The position numbers were made by a program, and so were the translations under genes. This document shows, one piece after another, positions 54,291-63,390 of a DNA stretch of 64,000 nucleotides. Under the pieces are notes generated by a model that saw only the letters and a list, made by a program, of their open reading frames with translations, had not been told where the DNA came from and did no database searches. The stretch is from Fervidobacterium thailandense (GTDB lineage: Bacteria; Thermotogota; Thermotogae; Thermotogales; Fervidobacteriaceae), in the NCBI RefSeq assembly GCF_001719065.1, contig NZ_LWAF01000009.1:1-64000 (forward strand), in the 5' to 3' direction. Each line of letters begins with the position of its first letter. Position 1 is the first letter of the stretch.

Positions 54291-54712
54291 TCAGAGGACA
54301 ACTTGAGCACTCTGAGAATGCAAGTTACGAGCAAAGAAGTTATCTTTGAGCTTATGCTCAAGTTCGTAGATAGAAACACCGTTCTTCTGTATTTCGTAAT
54401 TAGCAACATTCCACCTGATAGTTTCGGCAGAAACGTTACCGTGTGTTGCAACAAAATAAGAGTTTGTCCACAGATGTTTTGAATTGCGCAGTGTTGGGAA
54501 TTTAGTTCTGAGCTTTCTTGCAGTAGCTCCTTTGACGATTTTTATAATCTCAGCAGTGCTGTACTTTGGAGGTGCCGAAAGGAACAGGTGCACATGGTCA
54601 GGCATAACTTCTAATGCTAAGATTTCAAAACCAAATTACTGGGCAATGGAATCCAGACGAAATGATAAGCGACTTGAAATTTTGCGTGCTGTGTGGAATT
54701 AATTTCTATCAT
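54291..54712 (-). pseudogene. tnpA: tnpA remnant (Y1 HUH transposase)
   Basis: Start ATG at 54712 gives MIEINSTQHAKFQVAYHFVWIP, the normal IS200 N-terminus, then the frame is lost: a deletion joins it to RLDSIAQ, TAA stop, then FGFEILALEVMPDHVHLFLSAPP with the HUH motif (HVH). The open part from ATG 54605 (104 codons) still carries LWTNSYFVATHGNVSAETI and NYEIQKN where the catalytic Tyr region lies. Not functional by itself. Confidence 0.88.
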
Positions 54713-54890
54713 GTGCGATTTACCTTTACGTTTGTTAATTAACGCTGGTGTTGGTTATATTATCCCAAATGAAAATATCAAGACTCTGTATCCGAACTGA
54801 AGTGCGGGGCTTTAGACTTTTCGAATTCTGTAATTATACCGCTGTGTCTTGTGTAGAACAGTCCCACATCTAACACCAAACAAACGTTCG

Positions 54891-56111
54891 TTACTTTTCA
54901 AACCTGTCAGGCCAAATTTTTCTGTAAACTTCCCAGATTTTCCCCTCTTTTGAAATATTCTTAGGCAAGTAGAACCTTTGATTCCGGAGCTCTTCCGGGA
55001 GGTACTCCTGTCTTACAAACCCACCGTAGTCGTGAGGATATCTGTACCCACTACCTTCCACGTTGAGCAAATGCTTTGGTACAGGCACGTTCATCGTTTC
55101 CTTTGCCGCTTCCATCGCCCGGTTGATGGCAAGATAGCTTGAATTACTCTTTGGAGCCAGCGAAAGATAAATTACGCACTCAGCCAAGTTCAGAAGGCAC
55201 TCGGGCATTCCCACCATCTCAACGGCTTGCATAGTCGCAACAGCCAGCACGAGGGCAAAGGGATCAGCAAGGCCAATATCCTCGCTTGCGAGTATCACAA
55301 GTCTCCGAGCTATGAACCTTGGGTCCTCACCACCGTTTATCATCCGCGCCATGTAGTACAGCGCAGCATCCGGATCGCTACCTCGAATGCTCTTTATAAA
55401 CGCGGAAGCAAGGTTGTAGTGCTCCGTGGCAGTGTATTTAAAGTAATCCTCCCCTGCGTAGAGTTGGAGGATTTCCGAGTCCACCACCTGCTTGTTCTTC
55501 ACCTTCGCAATGTTGACCAAAAGCTCGTACGTGCTGAGTGCAAATCTCGCGTCGCCGTTGGCATTTTCAACGATGAAGCTCAGCACATTTTCTTCAACTC
55601 CGACACCGACGTAACGAATCGCACGCTCTAAGATCTTCGTCAAGTCTTCCGGGGATAGTTTTTTGAACCTGAGGACTCTGCAACGCGAGAGAAGGGCGGG
55701 ATTTATCATATGCTGCGGTGATTCGGTCGTGGTTCCAATAAGAACGTACGTGCCGGTTTCAACACCGGGGAGAAAAACATCCTGCTGCTTTTTGTTGAGG
55801 CGGTGTATTTCGTCAACAAAGAGGACGACTTTCCTAATCCCGCGGAAGTTGTAGGCATATTCTTCCCACCTTTTTACCTCATCGACTTTCAGAAACGCAC
55901 CATTCAAGTGGACAACCTCGTAGGTTGTGTACTTGCCAATAAGCCTGGCAACGGAGGACTTTCCGCACCCGGGAGGTCCGTAAAGAATGGCTGAAAATAG
56001 ATTGTCCTGCTCTATAGCTACACGCAAAAGAGCACCTGCGCCGAACAGGTGCTCTTGTCCAACAAAATCTTCGAAACTATCAGGCCTTAAGATTTCGCTT
56101 AAACCACTCAA
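54891..56111 (-). CDS. rarA: Replication-associated recombination protein A
   Basis: 406 residues. AAA+ clamp-loader-like ATPase: PDSFEDFVGQEHLFG, Walker A YGPPGCGKSSVARL, VLFVDEIHRLNKKQQD, GTTTESPQHMINPALLSRC, then MgsA C-terminal block (MARMINGGEDPRFIARRL, YPHDYGGFVRQEYLPEEL). Acts at stalled forks. TTG start overlapping the epimerase end by 32 bp. Confidence 0.96.
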   Translation of the reverse strand: MSGLSEILRPDSFEDFVGQEHLFGAGALLRVAIEQDNLFSAILYGPPGCGKSSVARLIGKYTTYEVVHLNGAFLKVDEVKRWEEYAYNFRGIRKVVLFVDEIHRLNKKQQDVFLPGVETGTYVLIGTTTESPQHMINPALLSRCRVLRFKKLSPEDLTKILERAIRYVGVGVEENVLSFIVENANGDARFALSTYELLVNIAKVKNKQVVDSEILQLYAGEDYFKYTATEHYNLASAFIKSIRGSDPDAALYYMARMINGGEDPRFIARRLVILASEDIGLADPFALVLAVATMQAVEMVGMPECLLNLAECVIYLSLAPKSNSSYLAINRAMEAAKETMNVPVPKHLLNVEGSGYRYPHDYGGFVRQEYLPEELRNQRFYLPKNISKEGKIWEVYRKIWPDRFEK

Positions 56112-57015
56112 CAGTTTTCCTCAGTCCTTCCTCAAGGGAATATTTCGGTTCCCACTTCAGTTCAATCCACGCACGGTTGTAACAAAGCACACTCTTTCTT
56201 ATATCCCCTTTCCTGTGCGGTCCATAGATTGGATCCTTTTTGTAACCGGTTAATTTCTTCAAAATCTTGAAGAGCTCATTCGTCGTCGTTCCGGTTGCCG
56301 TTCCTATGTTGAATACTTGCCTGTCACCGCGCTCCATCGCCTTGATGTTCGCATCAACAACATCCTCAACGTAGATATAATCGCGTACGTACTCACCATC
56401 ACCAAAGATCGTACAATCTTCTCCGTTGAGCATACGCTGTGTAAAGATGGCGACAACCCCAGCCTCACCGAACGGATCCTGCCTCGGTCCGTAAACGTTT
56501 CCGTACCTCAGAATCGTGTAGTTGAGGTCAAACTCTTTACCAAAGAACCGCAAGTAATTCTCGACGGTAAACTTTGCAATTCCGTACGGCGACATGGGCT
56601 GAGGAAAAACGCTCTCGGGTGTCGGGAAGATCTTCACATCCTCCCCATAGATCGCTCCACCCGTCGACGAAAAGATGAACTTCTTAACACCATTTTCCAC
56701 AGAAGCCTTTATCAAATTCAAACTACCGACAATATTCCACATTGCATCCTTAACAGGATCCTTAACTGAAACGGCTACACTCGCTTGTGCAGCGAGGTGG
56801 AAAACGTACTCAAACTTCTCCTCCGCAAAAAGTTTGAAGATCGCTTCACCATCGGAAATATCCATTTCGTAAAACTTTGCTTTAGGATTCACATTCTCTC
56901 TCTTACCTGTTGAGAGGTTATCCACTACGACAACATCGTGCCCAAGTTCTATGAGTTTATCCGTAACATGCGAACCAATGAACCCCGCTCCTCCGGTTAC
57001 AAGTACCTTGCTCAT
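56080..57015 (-). CDS. NAD-dependent epimerase/dehydratase (UDP-glucose 4-epimerase-like)
   Basis: 311 residues, extended SDR fold: VTGGAGFIGSHVTDKL, HLAAQASVAVSV, Ser in SSTGGAIYG, catalytic YGIAK, YGPRQDPFGEAGVV. Works on UDP-sugars in cell-wall or exopolysaccharide synthesis. Start overlaps the regulator's stop by 4 bp; the operon also holds udg and rarA. Confidence 0.93.
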   Translation of the reverse strand: MSKVLVTGGAGFIGSHVTDKLIELGHDVVVVDNLSTGKRENVNPKAKFYEMDISDGEAIFKLFAEEKFEYVFHLAAQASVAVSVKDPVKDAMWNIVGSLNLIKASVENGVKKFIFSSTGGAIYGEDVKIFPTPESVFPQPMSPYGIAKFTVENYLRFFGKEFDLNYTILRYGNVYGPRQDPFGEAGVVAIFTQRMLNGEDCTIFGDGEYVRDYIYVEDVVDANIKAMERGDRQVFNIGTATGTTTNELFKILKKLTGYKKDPIYGPHRKGDIRKSVLCYNRAWIELKWEPKYSLEEGLRKTVEWFKRNLKA

Positions 57016-57596
57016 TCCACATCGTCCTCCTTTATACGTTCTTTGAGTCGGTAAACTTCCTCAGGCAACTCAAGCGAAGCCCTGTGTTCTTTTATGAACC
57101 TCTCGAGTTCTTCCGCCTTGTCTTTAGTAAAGTCTATCATAATTGAGTAAAACCTTCTCAATTTTCGCCGCGTGTCCGCGTCCAGGTCGTAAACCATCAA
57201 ACTTGCGATTTGCTGCGCCTTTTTCTCAGGTATTCCAACGACGTACATGAAAAAGTACTTTATACGCGCTTCACCCGATTTTAACATCTGTGCTATCCTG
57301 AGCCCGCGGTTGGTCAGTTTAACAAAACCGTACCTTTTGTGTTCGACCAACCCCAACTCAACAAGCTTCTTTACCGCGTTAGTCGCACTCGCGTACGAAA
57401 CACCTCTCAAACGCGCAATATCGGAAACGCGCGCTACTCCCTCTTTCTCAACGAGGTTGTAAATAGCTGAAATATAACTCATCACCGTCGGCGTGAGCTT
57501 AGATTCGTGTTTTTCACTCCTCACGGCGCTCTTATCGGCACTTTCCGTGAGCTCTCTGATTTCTCGATTCTCTCTACTTTCCTTACCAACCTTCAC
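57012..57596 (-). CDS. DtxR/MarR-like winged-helix regulator
   Basis: 194 residues. A charged, probably disordered N-terminal 30 residues, then LTPTVMSYISAIYNLVEKEGVARVSDIARLRGVSYASATNAVKKLVELGLVEHKRYGFVKLT: the DtxR-type winged helix. Metal-binding and SH3-like tails are absent or degenerate; the C-terminal part is helical. Overlaps udg by 14 bp and the epimerase by 4 bp. Confidence 0.82.
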   Translation of the reverse strand: MKVGKESRENREIRELTESADKSAVRSEKHESKLTPTVMSYISAIYNLVEKEGVARVSDIARLRGVSYASATNAVKKLVELGLVEHKRYGFVKLTNRGLRIAQMLKSGEARIKYFFMYVVGIPEKKAQQIASLMVYDLDADTRRKLRRFYSIMIDFTKDKAEELERFIKEHRASLELPEEVYRLKERIKEDDVE

Positions 57597-58221
57597 CTTG
57601 TTTTTCCTCCTTATCAGCTGAATCCACGAATTTCTTACCAGTCAAGAACTCGTCGTAGTATTTCCTCACCTTCTTAATATCCTGCCACGTCAAATCCTTA
57701 GGACTTCCCTTCTCTTTCGAAGGATTCCTCAGCAAGTAGCTCGGATGGAACATCGGAAAGATGATTATATCACCTTTCCAACGAAATTCCGTACCCCGTA
57801 TCTTCGTTATCGATTCCTGCGTTCCCAAGAAAAATGACGCCGCCGTTGCACCAAGTGGTACGATCATCCGGGGATTGATTATCTCGATCTGAGCAAGTAG
57901 GTAATGCGAGCAGGCCTGAATTTCCAGAGGGGTAGGCACCCGGTTGTTCGGTGGTCTGCACTTCACAACGTTCGTTATGTACACATCCTCGCGCCTTATA
58001 TTCACGGATTCCAAGATCTTAGTAAGTAACTGTCCAGCCTTTCCCACAAAGGGGCGTCCCTGAAGGTCTTCTTCTTCCCCGGGACCTTCCCCAACAAACA
58101 TTATTGGTGTGTACAAATTTCCCTCGCCCGGAACCGCGTTCGTTCTTAGAAGCCCAAGGGGACAGTCCTGACAATTCCTTATTCGCTCTTCGACAATCTG
58201 CATCAATTCCTCTTTCCTCAT
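57583..58221 (-). CDS. Family 4 uracil-DNA glycosylase
   Basis: 212 residues. Four Cys of the [4Fe-4S] cluster: CQDC near 16-19, VVKC near 88 and QAC near 103; motif GEGPGEEEDLQGRPFVGKAGQLL and C-terminal FHPSYLLR. Removes uracil (deaminated cytosine) from DNA, important at high temperature. Confidence 0.96.
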   Translation of the reverse strand: MRKEELMQIVEERIRNCQDCPLGLLRTNAVPGEGNLYTPIMFVGEGPGEEEDLQGRPFVGKAGQLLTKILESVNIRREDVYITNVVKCRPPNNRVPTPLEIQACSHYLLAQIEIINPRMIVPLGATAASFFLGTQESITKIRGTEFRWKGDIIIFPMFHPSYLLRNPSKEKGSPKDLTWQDIKKVRKYYDEFLTGKKFVDSADKEEKQGEGW

Positions 58222-58318
58222 CAGCTACCCCCGTTTTAACAAAGTTAGTCTAACAATTTTATTATACCAAAAATCTTTTCGAAACGCAAGGAATTTTCAC
58301 ATCTTTCGAATCCTATTT

Positions 58319-60208
58319 TTAAGCCTCTACTATCGCCCCCAGGAACTGACTTCTGTACATCTCAGCGTAAAAGCCGTTCTTTTCGAGTAGTTCTCGATGC
58401 CGTCCAACCTCGATGATCTTCCCCTCATTCATCACAAGTATGATGTCCGCATCCTTGATGGTTGAAAGTCTATGCGCGATAACGAAGGCGGTCCGCCCCT
58501 TCATGAGCTCTTTAAGTGCGCGCTGGATGTACAGTTCCGTGAGCGTATCGACGTTGCTCGTTGCCTCATCGAGGATGAGTATATCCGGATCGACTAAAAA
58601 TGCACGCGCGATCGTAATAAGTTGCTTTTCACCTTGAGAGATATTCGTCGCATCATCACTAATCTTCGTCTCGTATCCCTCGGGCATCGCCATTATAAAA
58701 TGATGAACCTGCGCGAGTTTGGCTGCGTTCACTATCTCATCAAAGCTCGCATCGGGTTTTCCGTAAGCAATGTTCTCCCTGATCGTACCGGAAAAGAGCC
58801 AGGTATCTTGGAGAACCATACCAAAGTGACGGCGCAAATTGTACTTCTTGATATCCCTTATATCTATTCCATCCACTTTGATGCTTCCACCCTGTATTTC
58901 GTAAAATCTCATGAGCAGGTTCACAAGTGTCGTCTTTCCAGCACCTGTTGGTCCTACAATAGCGACTTTCTGACCACTTTTCACGTCTATGGACAGTCCA
59001 TCGATTACGGTCTTGCCTGGAACGTACGAGAACCAGACATTTTCAAAACTCACATCACCGCGGACCGTCTCAAGCTCAATCGCCTTCTCATGATCCGGTT
59101 TTTCTTCTTCATCTTCAAGAATTTCAAAGACGCGCTCAGAAGCTGCAAGCGTTGATTGTATCATGTTAACGATGTTTGCAATCTGAATGATGGGTTGTGT
59201 GAACTGTCTTGAGTACTGGATAAACGCCTGGACGTCCCCGATCGTTATCATCTTTTTCGTTACCAAAATCCCGCCACCAACGGCAACGATGATGTATCCC
59301 ACGTTGCCTATGAAATTCATCAGCGGCATGATCGTTCCCGAGATGAACTGCGCTTTGTGGCTTGCACTGTACAGTTCAGCGTTGATGCGTTTGAACTTCT
59401 CAAGCTCCTGCCTGTCCTTACCGTAAACCTTCACAACGACCAGCCCGCTGTAAACTTCCTCCGCCAAGCCGGTCAAATCACCGAGGTACTTTTGCTGCTT
59501 TGAGAAAAACCTCTGCGAGTGTTTCGCCGTCAGAACCGTAACGATAACGCTGAGAGGCAACGTGATGAGCGTCAAAAACGTTAAGCGCGGACTGATAGTG
59601 AACATCATGTAGGTAATGCCAACTATTGAAACGACACCGGAAATGAACTGCGTAAGACTTTGCTGGAGTGTGTTGCTGATAAGGTCGATATCGTTGCTCA
59701 CCCTACTTATCACATCACCGTGCGGTCGCGAATCGTAGAATTTCAACGGTAACCTCTTCAGCTTCCCGTTCACATCCTCACGCATCTTCCTGACAACTCT
59801 TTGAGAGACCTCGGCCATGATAAGTCCCTGGGCAAAGTTGAGTAAACTTGCAACGGTGTACAGTATCGACACTTTCAGAAGCACCCTAAAAATCTTTTCA
59901 AAATTCATCTTCGTGTTTAAAAAACCGGCAAACGGTGTCTTTCTGAGCATGATAACCCTGAATATCTCCGTCGTCGCCTCTCCCATTATCTTCGGTGCGC
60001 GGATGGTGAGTATCGTTGCAACGACCGTGACGAGTACCGCAAGTGTTATCGCGAACATGTAAGGTTTCAAGTACACAACGAGCTTTCTTATTGCGTTCTT
60101 AAAATCGCGAGGTTTCTCCCCACCCCTCGCGAACGCCGGACCTCCGGTAGGTCCCATGGGTCCTCTTCGTACCGGTCTTTTCGAATCCAACGATTCCCTT
60201 CTCTCCAT
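58319..60208 (-). CDS. ABC exporter half-transporter (second gene)
   Basis: About 629 residues. Proline/glycine-rich N-terminus, six TM helices (about 50-330), then the nucleotide-binding domain: Walker A GPTGAGKTTLVNLL, Q-loop, signature ISQGEKQLIT (SQGEK rather than SGGQ), Walker B LILDEATSNVD and H-loop. ATG 60208 is chosen (AGGTG upstream); GTG 60217 overlaps the previous stop. Forms a heterodimer with its neighbour, drug/lipid exporter type. Confidence 0.94.
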   Translation of the reverse strand: MERRESLDSKRPVRRGPMGPTGGPAFARGGEKPRDFKNAIRKLVVYLKPYMFAITLAVLVTVVATILTIRAPKIMGEATTEIFRVIMLRKTPFAGFLNTKMNFEKIFRVLLKVSILYTVASLLNFAQGLIMAEVSQRVVRKMREDVNGKLKRLPLKFYDSRPHGDVISRVSNDIDLISNTLQQSLTQFISGVVSIVGITYMMFTISPRLTFLTLITLPLSVIVTVLTAKHSQRFFSKQQKYLGDLTGLAEEVYSGLVVVKVYGKDRQELEKFKRINAELYSASHKAQFISGTIMPLMNFIGNVGYIIVAVGGGILVTKKMITIGDVQAFIQYSRQFTQPIIQIANIVNMIQSTLAASERVFEILEDEEEKPDHEKAIELETVRGDVSFENVWFSYVPGKTVIDGLSIDVKSGQKVAIVGPTGAGKTTLVNLLMRFYEIQGGSIKVDGIDIRDIKKYNLRRHFGMVLQDTWLFSGTIRENIAYGKPDASFDEIVNAAKLAQVHHFIMAMPEGYETKISDDATNISQGEKQLITIARAFLVDPDILILDEATSNVDTLTELYIQRALKELMKGRTAFVIAHRLSTIKDADIILVMNEGKIIEVGRHRELLEKNGFYAEMYRSQFLGAIVEA

Positions 60209-60213
60209 CCTTA

Positions 60214-61968
60214 TCACCTACCCTGACCTTCGAACTCTTCCACATCCAGTTGCGAGGCAACGATGTCACGGTAAATCTCGCAACTCTCCAGTAGTTCGTG
60301 ATGTTTACCGATACCCACTACTCTGCCGTTGTGCAATACAATAATCTGATCCGCGTGCATAATCGTGGCCACACGTTGCGCAACGATTATTACCGTCGCG
60401 TCCTTGACTTCTTTAAAGAGTCTCAAACGTATCTTCGCATCGGTCTTAAAGTCAAGCGCGCTGAACGTATCATCAAAAAGGTAAATCCTGGGCTGGCCGG
60501 CTATCGCTCGTGCTATCGAGATGCGTTGCTTCTGACCACCGGAGAGATTCACACCAGCCTGCTCTATGTAATGATCCAGCTTTTCCGGATACTTATCGGC
60601 AAATTCCATAACTTGCGCAATCTCCGCCGCCCGTTCGACCATCTCATCCGTAACCCAGTCCCGTCCAAATCGAATATTCTCCCTTATGGTACCCGAGAAC
60701 ACGTACGCCCTCTGTGTTGCGTAACCTATACTCTTCTGTAGAACTGCAAACGGTATCTCCCGAACATCGACACCGTCAATCTTCACAGAGCCACTCGAAA
60801 CATCGTAAAGACGCGGGATAAGGTTCAAAAGTGTTGTTTTACCAGAGCCCGTTGCTCCGATGATGGCCGTCACCTTTCCTGGTAGCGCGGTAAAAGTAAT
60901 ATCTTTTAACACTGGTTCAGCTGCTCCGGGATAGACAAACGAAACGTTATCAAATTCAACCACACCACCCTTGAACATCTCTCCTTGATTTGACTCATAC
61001 CAAGTTGGAGTGGTATGCGCATTTTCTTTTATCCTCGGCTCAACCGATAGTACTTCCTTTATCCTCCTTGCTGAAACCGAAGCGCGGGGCAGGAAAATAA
61101 AAATCACCGATATCATGATAAATGAGAACATCGTCTGCATTGCGTACTGCATAACGGCCATCATTTGACCGACTTGTAACTTACCTGCATCGATCTGCTT
61201 GGCACCAAACCAAATAATGAATATCATAGTATAGTTCATCACTATCATCATATACGGAAAGAGAATCGCGGCAATCCGATTTATCTTCAACGCCGTTCTA
61301 ACAAGATCGTCGTTGACCACCGAAAAACGCTCCATTTCCCTATCCTCTTTGTTGAACGCTCGAATAACCCTTATTCCGGTGATACGCTCCCGCACCACGG
61401 TGTTCAAGTTATCTATCTTCCTTTGCAGACTCTTGAACCACGGTACCGCAAATCCCGCTATTATCCCCAAACCGCCGAGCATCACCGGAAGCGAAACGAA
61501 TAACACACCCGTGAGCTTTGCATCTTTCTGAACGGCCATGATGATACTCCCAACTGCCATCACCGGTGCCATGACAACCATCCGTAGCACCATAACCAAC
61601 GCCTGCTGGATCTGCACCACGTCGTTCGTCGTACGTGTTAAAAGTGACGAAGGACTGAACTTGTTCATTTCCTCCATCGAAAAAGACGTGACTTTTGAGA
61701 ACATCGCTTCCCTCAAGTCTCGTCCCACACCCATGCTCACAACCGATGAGGTGTAGCTTGCCAAGATCGAAGCGACAATGGCTAAGAGTGAGTATAACAG
61801 CATCTTCCTTCCGACCTGCCAAATGTAGGCCGTATCGCCTCTGACCACACCCTTATCCACAATGTTGGACATCAAATCCGGTAGGTAGAGGTTAATAACC
61901 GACTGAAATGCCACGAGCCCGACAGTCACAACGATGAGTAACCAGTATCTCAGCAAAAACCTACTCAT
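60214..61968 (-). CDS. ABC exporter half-transporter (first gene)
   Basis: 584 residues. Six TM helices in the first 320 residues; nucleotide-binding domain with Walker A GATGSGKTTLLNLI, signature LSGGQKQRIS and Walker B IYLFDDTFSALD. In this family one partner has a degenerate site; here Walker B ends DD (no Glu), which marks this as the degenerate half. Overlaps the MarR gene by 8 bp. Confidence 0.94.
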   Translation of the reverse strand: MSRFLLRYWLLIVVTVGLVAFQSVINLYLPDLMSNIVDKGVVRGDTAYIWQVGRKMLLYSLLAIVASILASYTSSVVSMGVGRDLREAMFSKVTSFSMEEMNKFSPSSLLTRTTNDVVQIQQALVMVLRMVVMAPVMAVGSIIMAVQKDAKLTGVLFVSLPVMLGGLGIIAGFAVPWFKSLQRKIDNLNTVVRERITGIRVIRAFNKEDREMERFSVVNDDLVRTALKINRIAAILFPYMMIVMNYTMIFIIWFGAKQIDAGKLQVGQMMAVMQYAMQTMFSFIMISVIFIFLPRASVSARRIKEVLSVEPRIKENAHTTPTWYESNQGEMFKGGVVEFDNVSFVYPGAAEPVLKDITFTALPGKVTAIIGATGSGKTTLLNLIPRLYDVSSGSVKIDGVDVREIPFAVLQKSIGYATQRAYVFSGTIRENIRFGRDWVTDEMVERAAEIAQVMEFADKYPEKLDHYIEQAGVNLSGGQKQRISIARAIAGQPRIYLFDDTFSALDFKTDAKIRLRLFKEVKDATVIIVAQRVATIMHADQIIVLHNGRVVGIGKHHELLESCEIYRDIVASQLDVEEFEGQGR

Positions 61969-62422
61969 CCTCGGTCACTCCTTCATCCTCTTGATCTAAA
62001 CCATCCAGTACCTTTTGAACGATACGCTTGAATTCCTCAACCTCATCCTGCGTCAGTATGCGCTTTATCTCCACTTCAAGATCTTGAACAAGCTTTCTTG
62101 AGTGCTCAAGTAACCCTTCGGCCTCATTTGATATGTACACTCTTTGGACCCTTCTATCCCTCTCGTCCGTCTTTCTATAAATCAAACCTTTCTTTTCGAA
62201 TCTCTTCATCATCACCGCAACCGTTCCAGGTTCAAGACCAAGCCGCTTTGCAATATCCTTCTGACTCAAGCCGGGACTCTTGCCAACTAAAAAGAGCATA
62301 GGTAACTGTCCAGGGTGCAGTTCGTACAACTTAGCCAGCCCACTGTAGAGTCTTTTGAATATCCTGCGCTGGAGCCTTGATAAAAGATAGATTACGCTGT
62401 CTTCAGAGAAAGGACACTTCAT
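61961..62422 (-). CDS. MarR-family regulator of the exporter
   Basis: 153 residues from ATG 62422. Winged helix: LHPGQLPMLFLVGKSPGLSQKDIAKRLGLEPGTVAVMMKRFEKKGLIYRKTDERDRRVQRVYIS, the MarR wing. Leads the operon with both ABC halves, as in multidrug exporter cassettes. The palindrome at 62443-62454 in its promoter is a likely self-operator. Confidence 0.93.
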   Translation of the reverse strand: MKCPFSEDSVIYLLSRLQRRIFKRLYSGLAKLYELHPGQLPMLFLVGKSPGLSQKDIAKRLGLEPGTVAVMMKRFEKKGLIYRKTDERDRRVQRVYISNEAEGLLEHSRKLVQDLEVEIKRILTQDEVEEFKRIVQKVLDGLDQEDEGVTEDE

Positions 62423-62440
62423 CACGCCACCCCCGAAAAT

Positions 62441-62484
62441 AATTATACGTATAACTATCTTACCACCACAGAATACTTTGTCAA
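62441..62484 (-). promoter_or_regulatory. MarR-operon promoter and palindromic operator
   Basis: Minus-strand TTGACA (62479-62484), then TAAGAT 16 nt further, then a perfect 12-bp palindrome TTATACGTATAA (62443-62454) near the start of transcription. Strong candidate autoregulatory site. Confidence 0.7.
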
Positions 62485-62557
62485 CGCTTTGCATGGTATA
62501 ATTCCCATGTGGAGTACAGAACTTGAAAACCGGGATCCTTAGAAACCGAGCCTGGGA

Positions 62558-63385
62558 GTGAGTCTCTTGGAGCCTAAAAAACGAATTTGCATTGTGGGAG
62601 CTGGTCCAGCTGGACTCTCGTGCGCGCTGATGTTGAAGAGGTACGGGATATCTGCTACAATATTCGAAAAGGAAGAAATAGGTGGGCTCATCCGCAACGC
62701 CTGGAGGGTGGAAAATATCCCCCTCATGCCCGTGAGGTCCGGAGAAGAAATCGCTGCAGAGCTCCAGAAACTTATTGAAATTAACGGACTTGAAATAATA
62801 AGGGACGAGATACTTTCAATCGAGGATGGAAAATTATCCGGTGCCAAAGATGAATACCCTTACGATTTCTTGGTCATCGCCACAGGAACAAGGCCCAAGC
62901 GAATCTCGGAGTTTGAAATCTCGGATCGAGTTTCATACGAGTACGTAAAACTTCCAAAAAACATATCGAGCCTGGCCATATACGGTGGTGGAGATATCGC
63001 TTTCGATGGTGCACTGAAGGCCTTCGAAAGTGGCGTTAAGCCAGAAATATTCATCCGAAGCGAGCATCCTCGCGCTCTACCAAAGCTAATTGAAGAAACA
63101 AGGAACAGAAAAATACCTCTACATCTAAAAACACCCATCCGGGAAGTCCGAAATCATGAGGGAAGGTTGATAATCGTCACTTCTGAAGGTGAAGAACGGG
63201 AATTCGACGCTCTGTTGATTGCGATAGGTCGAGTTGAGAATTTACCGAGAATAAACGTGGTGGACCTCAGCAGAGTGCTTATCATAGGTGATGCCGCGCA
63301 TGTGAACTACAGGCAGATGAGTATTGCAATAGGTGACGGTATAAAAGCCGCGATGAGGATAATAGAGTTGCTCGGAGGTGCCTGA
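62558..63385 (+). CDS. Thioredoxin-reductase-like flavoprotein
   Basis: 275 residues. FAD motif CIVGAGPAGLSCALMLKR at the N-terminus, VIATGTRPKR, second fold LAIYGGGDIAFDGALKAFE, and C-terminal VLIIGDAAHVNYRQMSIAIGDG. No redox-active CxxC is seen, unlike true thioredoxin reductase, so the electron acceptor is unknown. GTG start; TTG 62567 is an alternative. Followed at once by the radical-SAM gene. Confidence 0.85.
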   Translation: MSLLEPKKRICIVGAGPAGLSCALMLKRYGISATIFEKEEIGGLIRNAWRVENIPLMPVRSGEEIAAELQKLIEINGLEIIRDEILSIEDGKLSGAKDEYPYDFLVIATGTRPKRISEFEISDRVSYEYVKLPKNISSLAIYGGGDIAFDGALKAFESGVKPEIFIRSEHPRALPKLIEETRNRKIPLHLKTPIREVRNHEGRLIIVTSEGEEREFDALLIAIGRVENLPRINVVDLSRVLIIGDAAHVNYRQMSIAIGDGIKAAMRIIELLGGA

Positions 63386-63390
63386 GGAAA

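Larger units (their letters stand above)
53252..54815 (-). mobile_element. Decayed IS200/IS605-family element
   Basis: TnpA and TnpB remnants in one orientation between two related hairpin ends. The 3' end (minus sense) reads CCTCGCACTTCAGTACG GGAGGAGGTCAA near 53252-53285, the typical right end / omega-RNA tail of such elements; the 5' end near 54792-54813 has GCCCCGCACTTCAGTTCGG. Inverted repeats and target duplications are absent, as expected for the family. Both genes are broken, so the copy cannot move by itself. Exact boundaries are not certain by eye. Confidence 0.82.
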
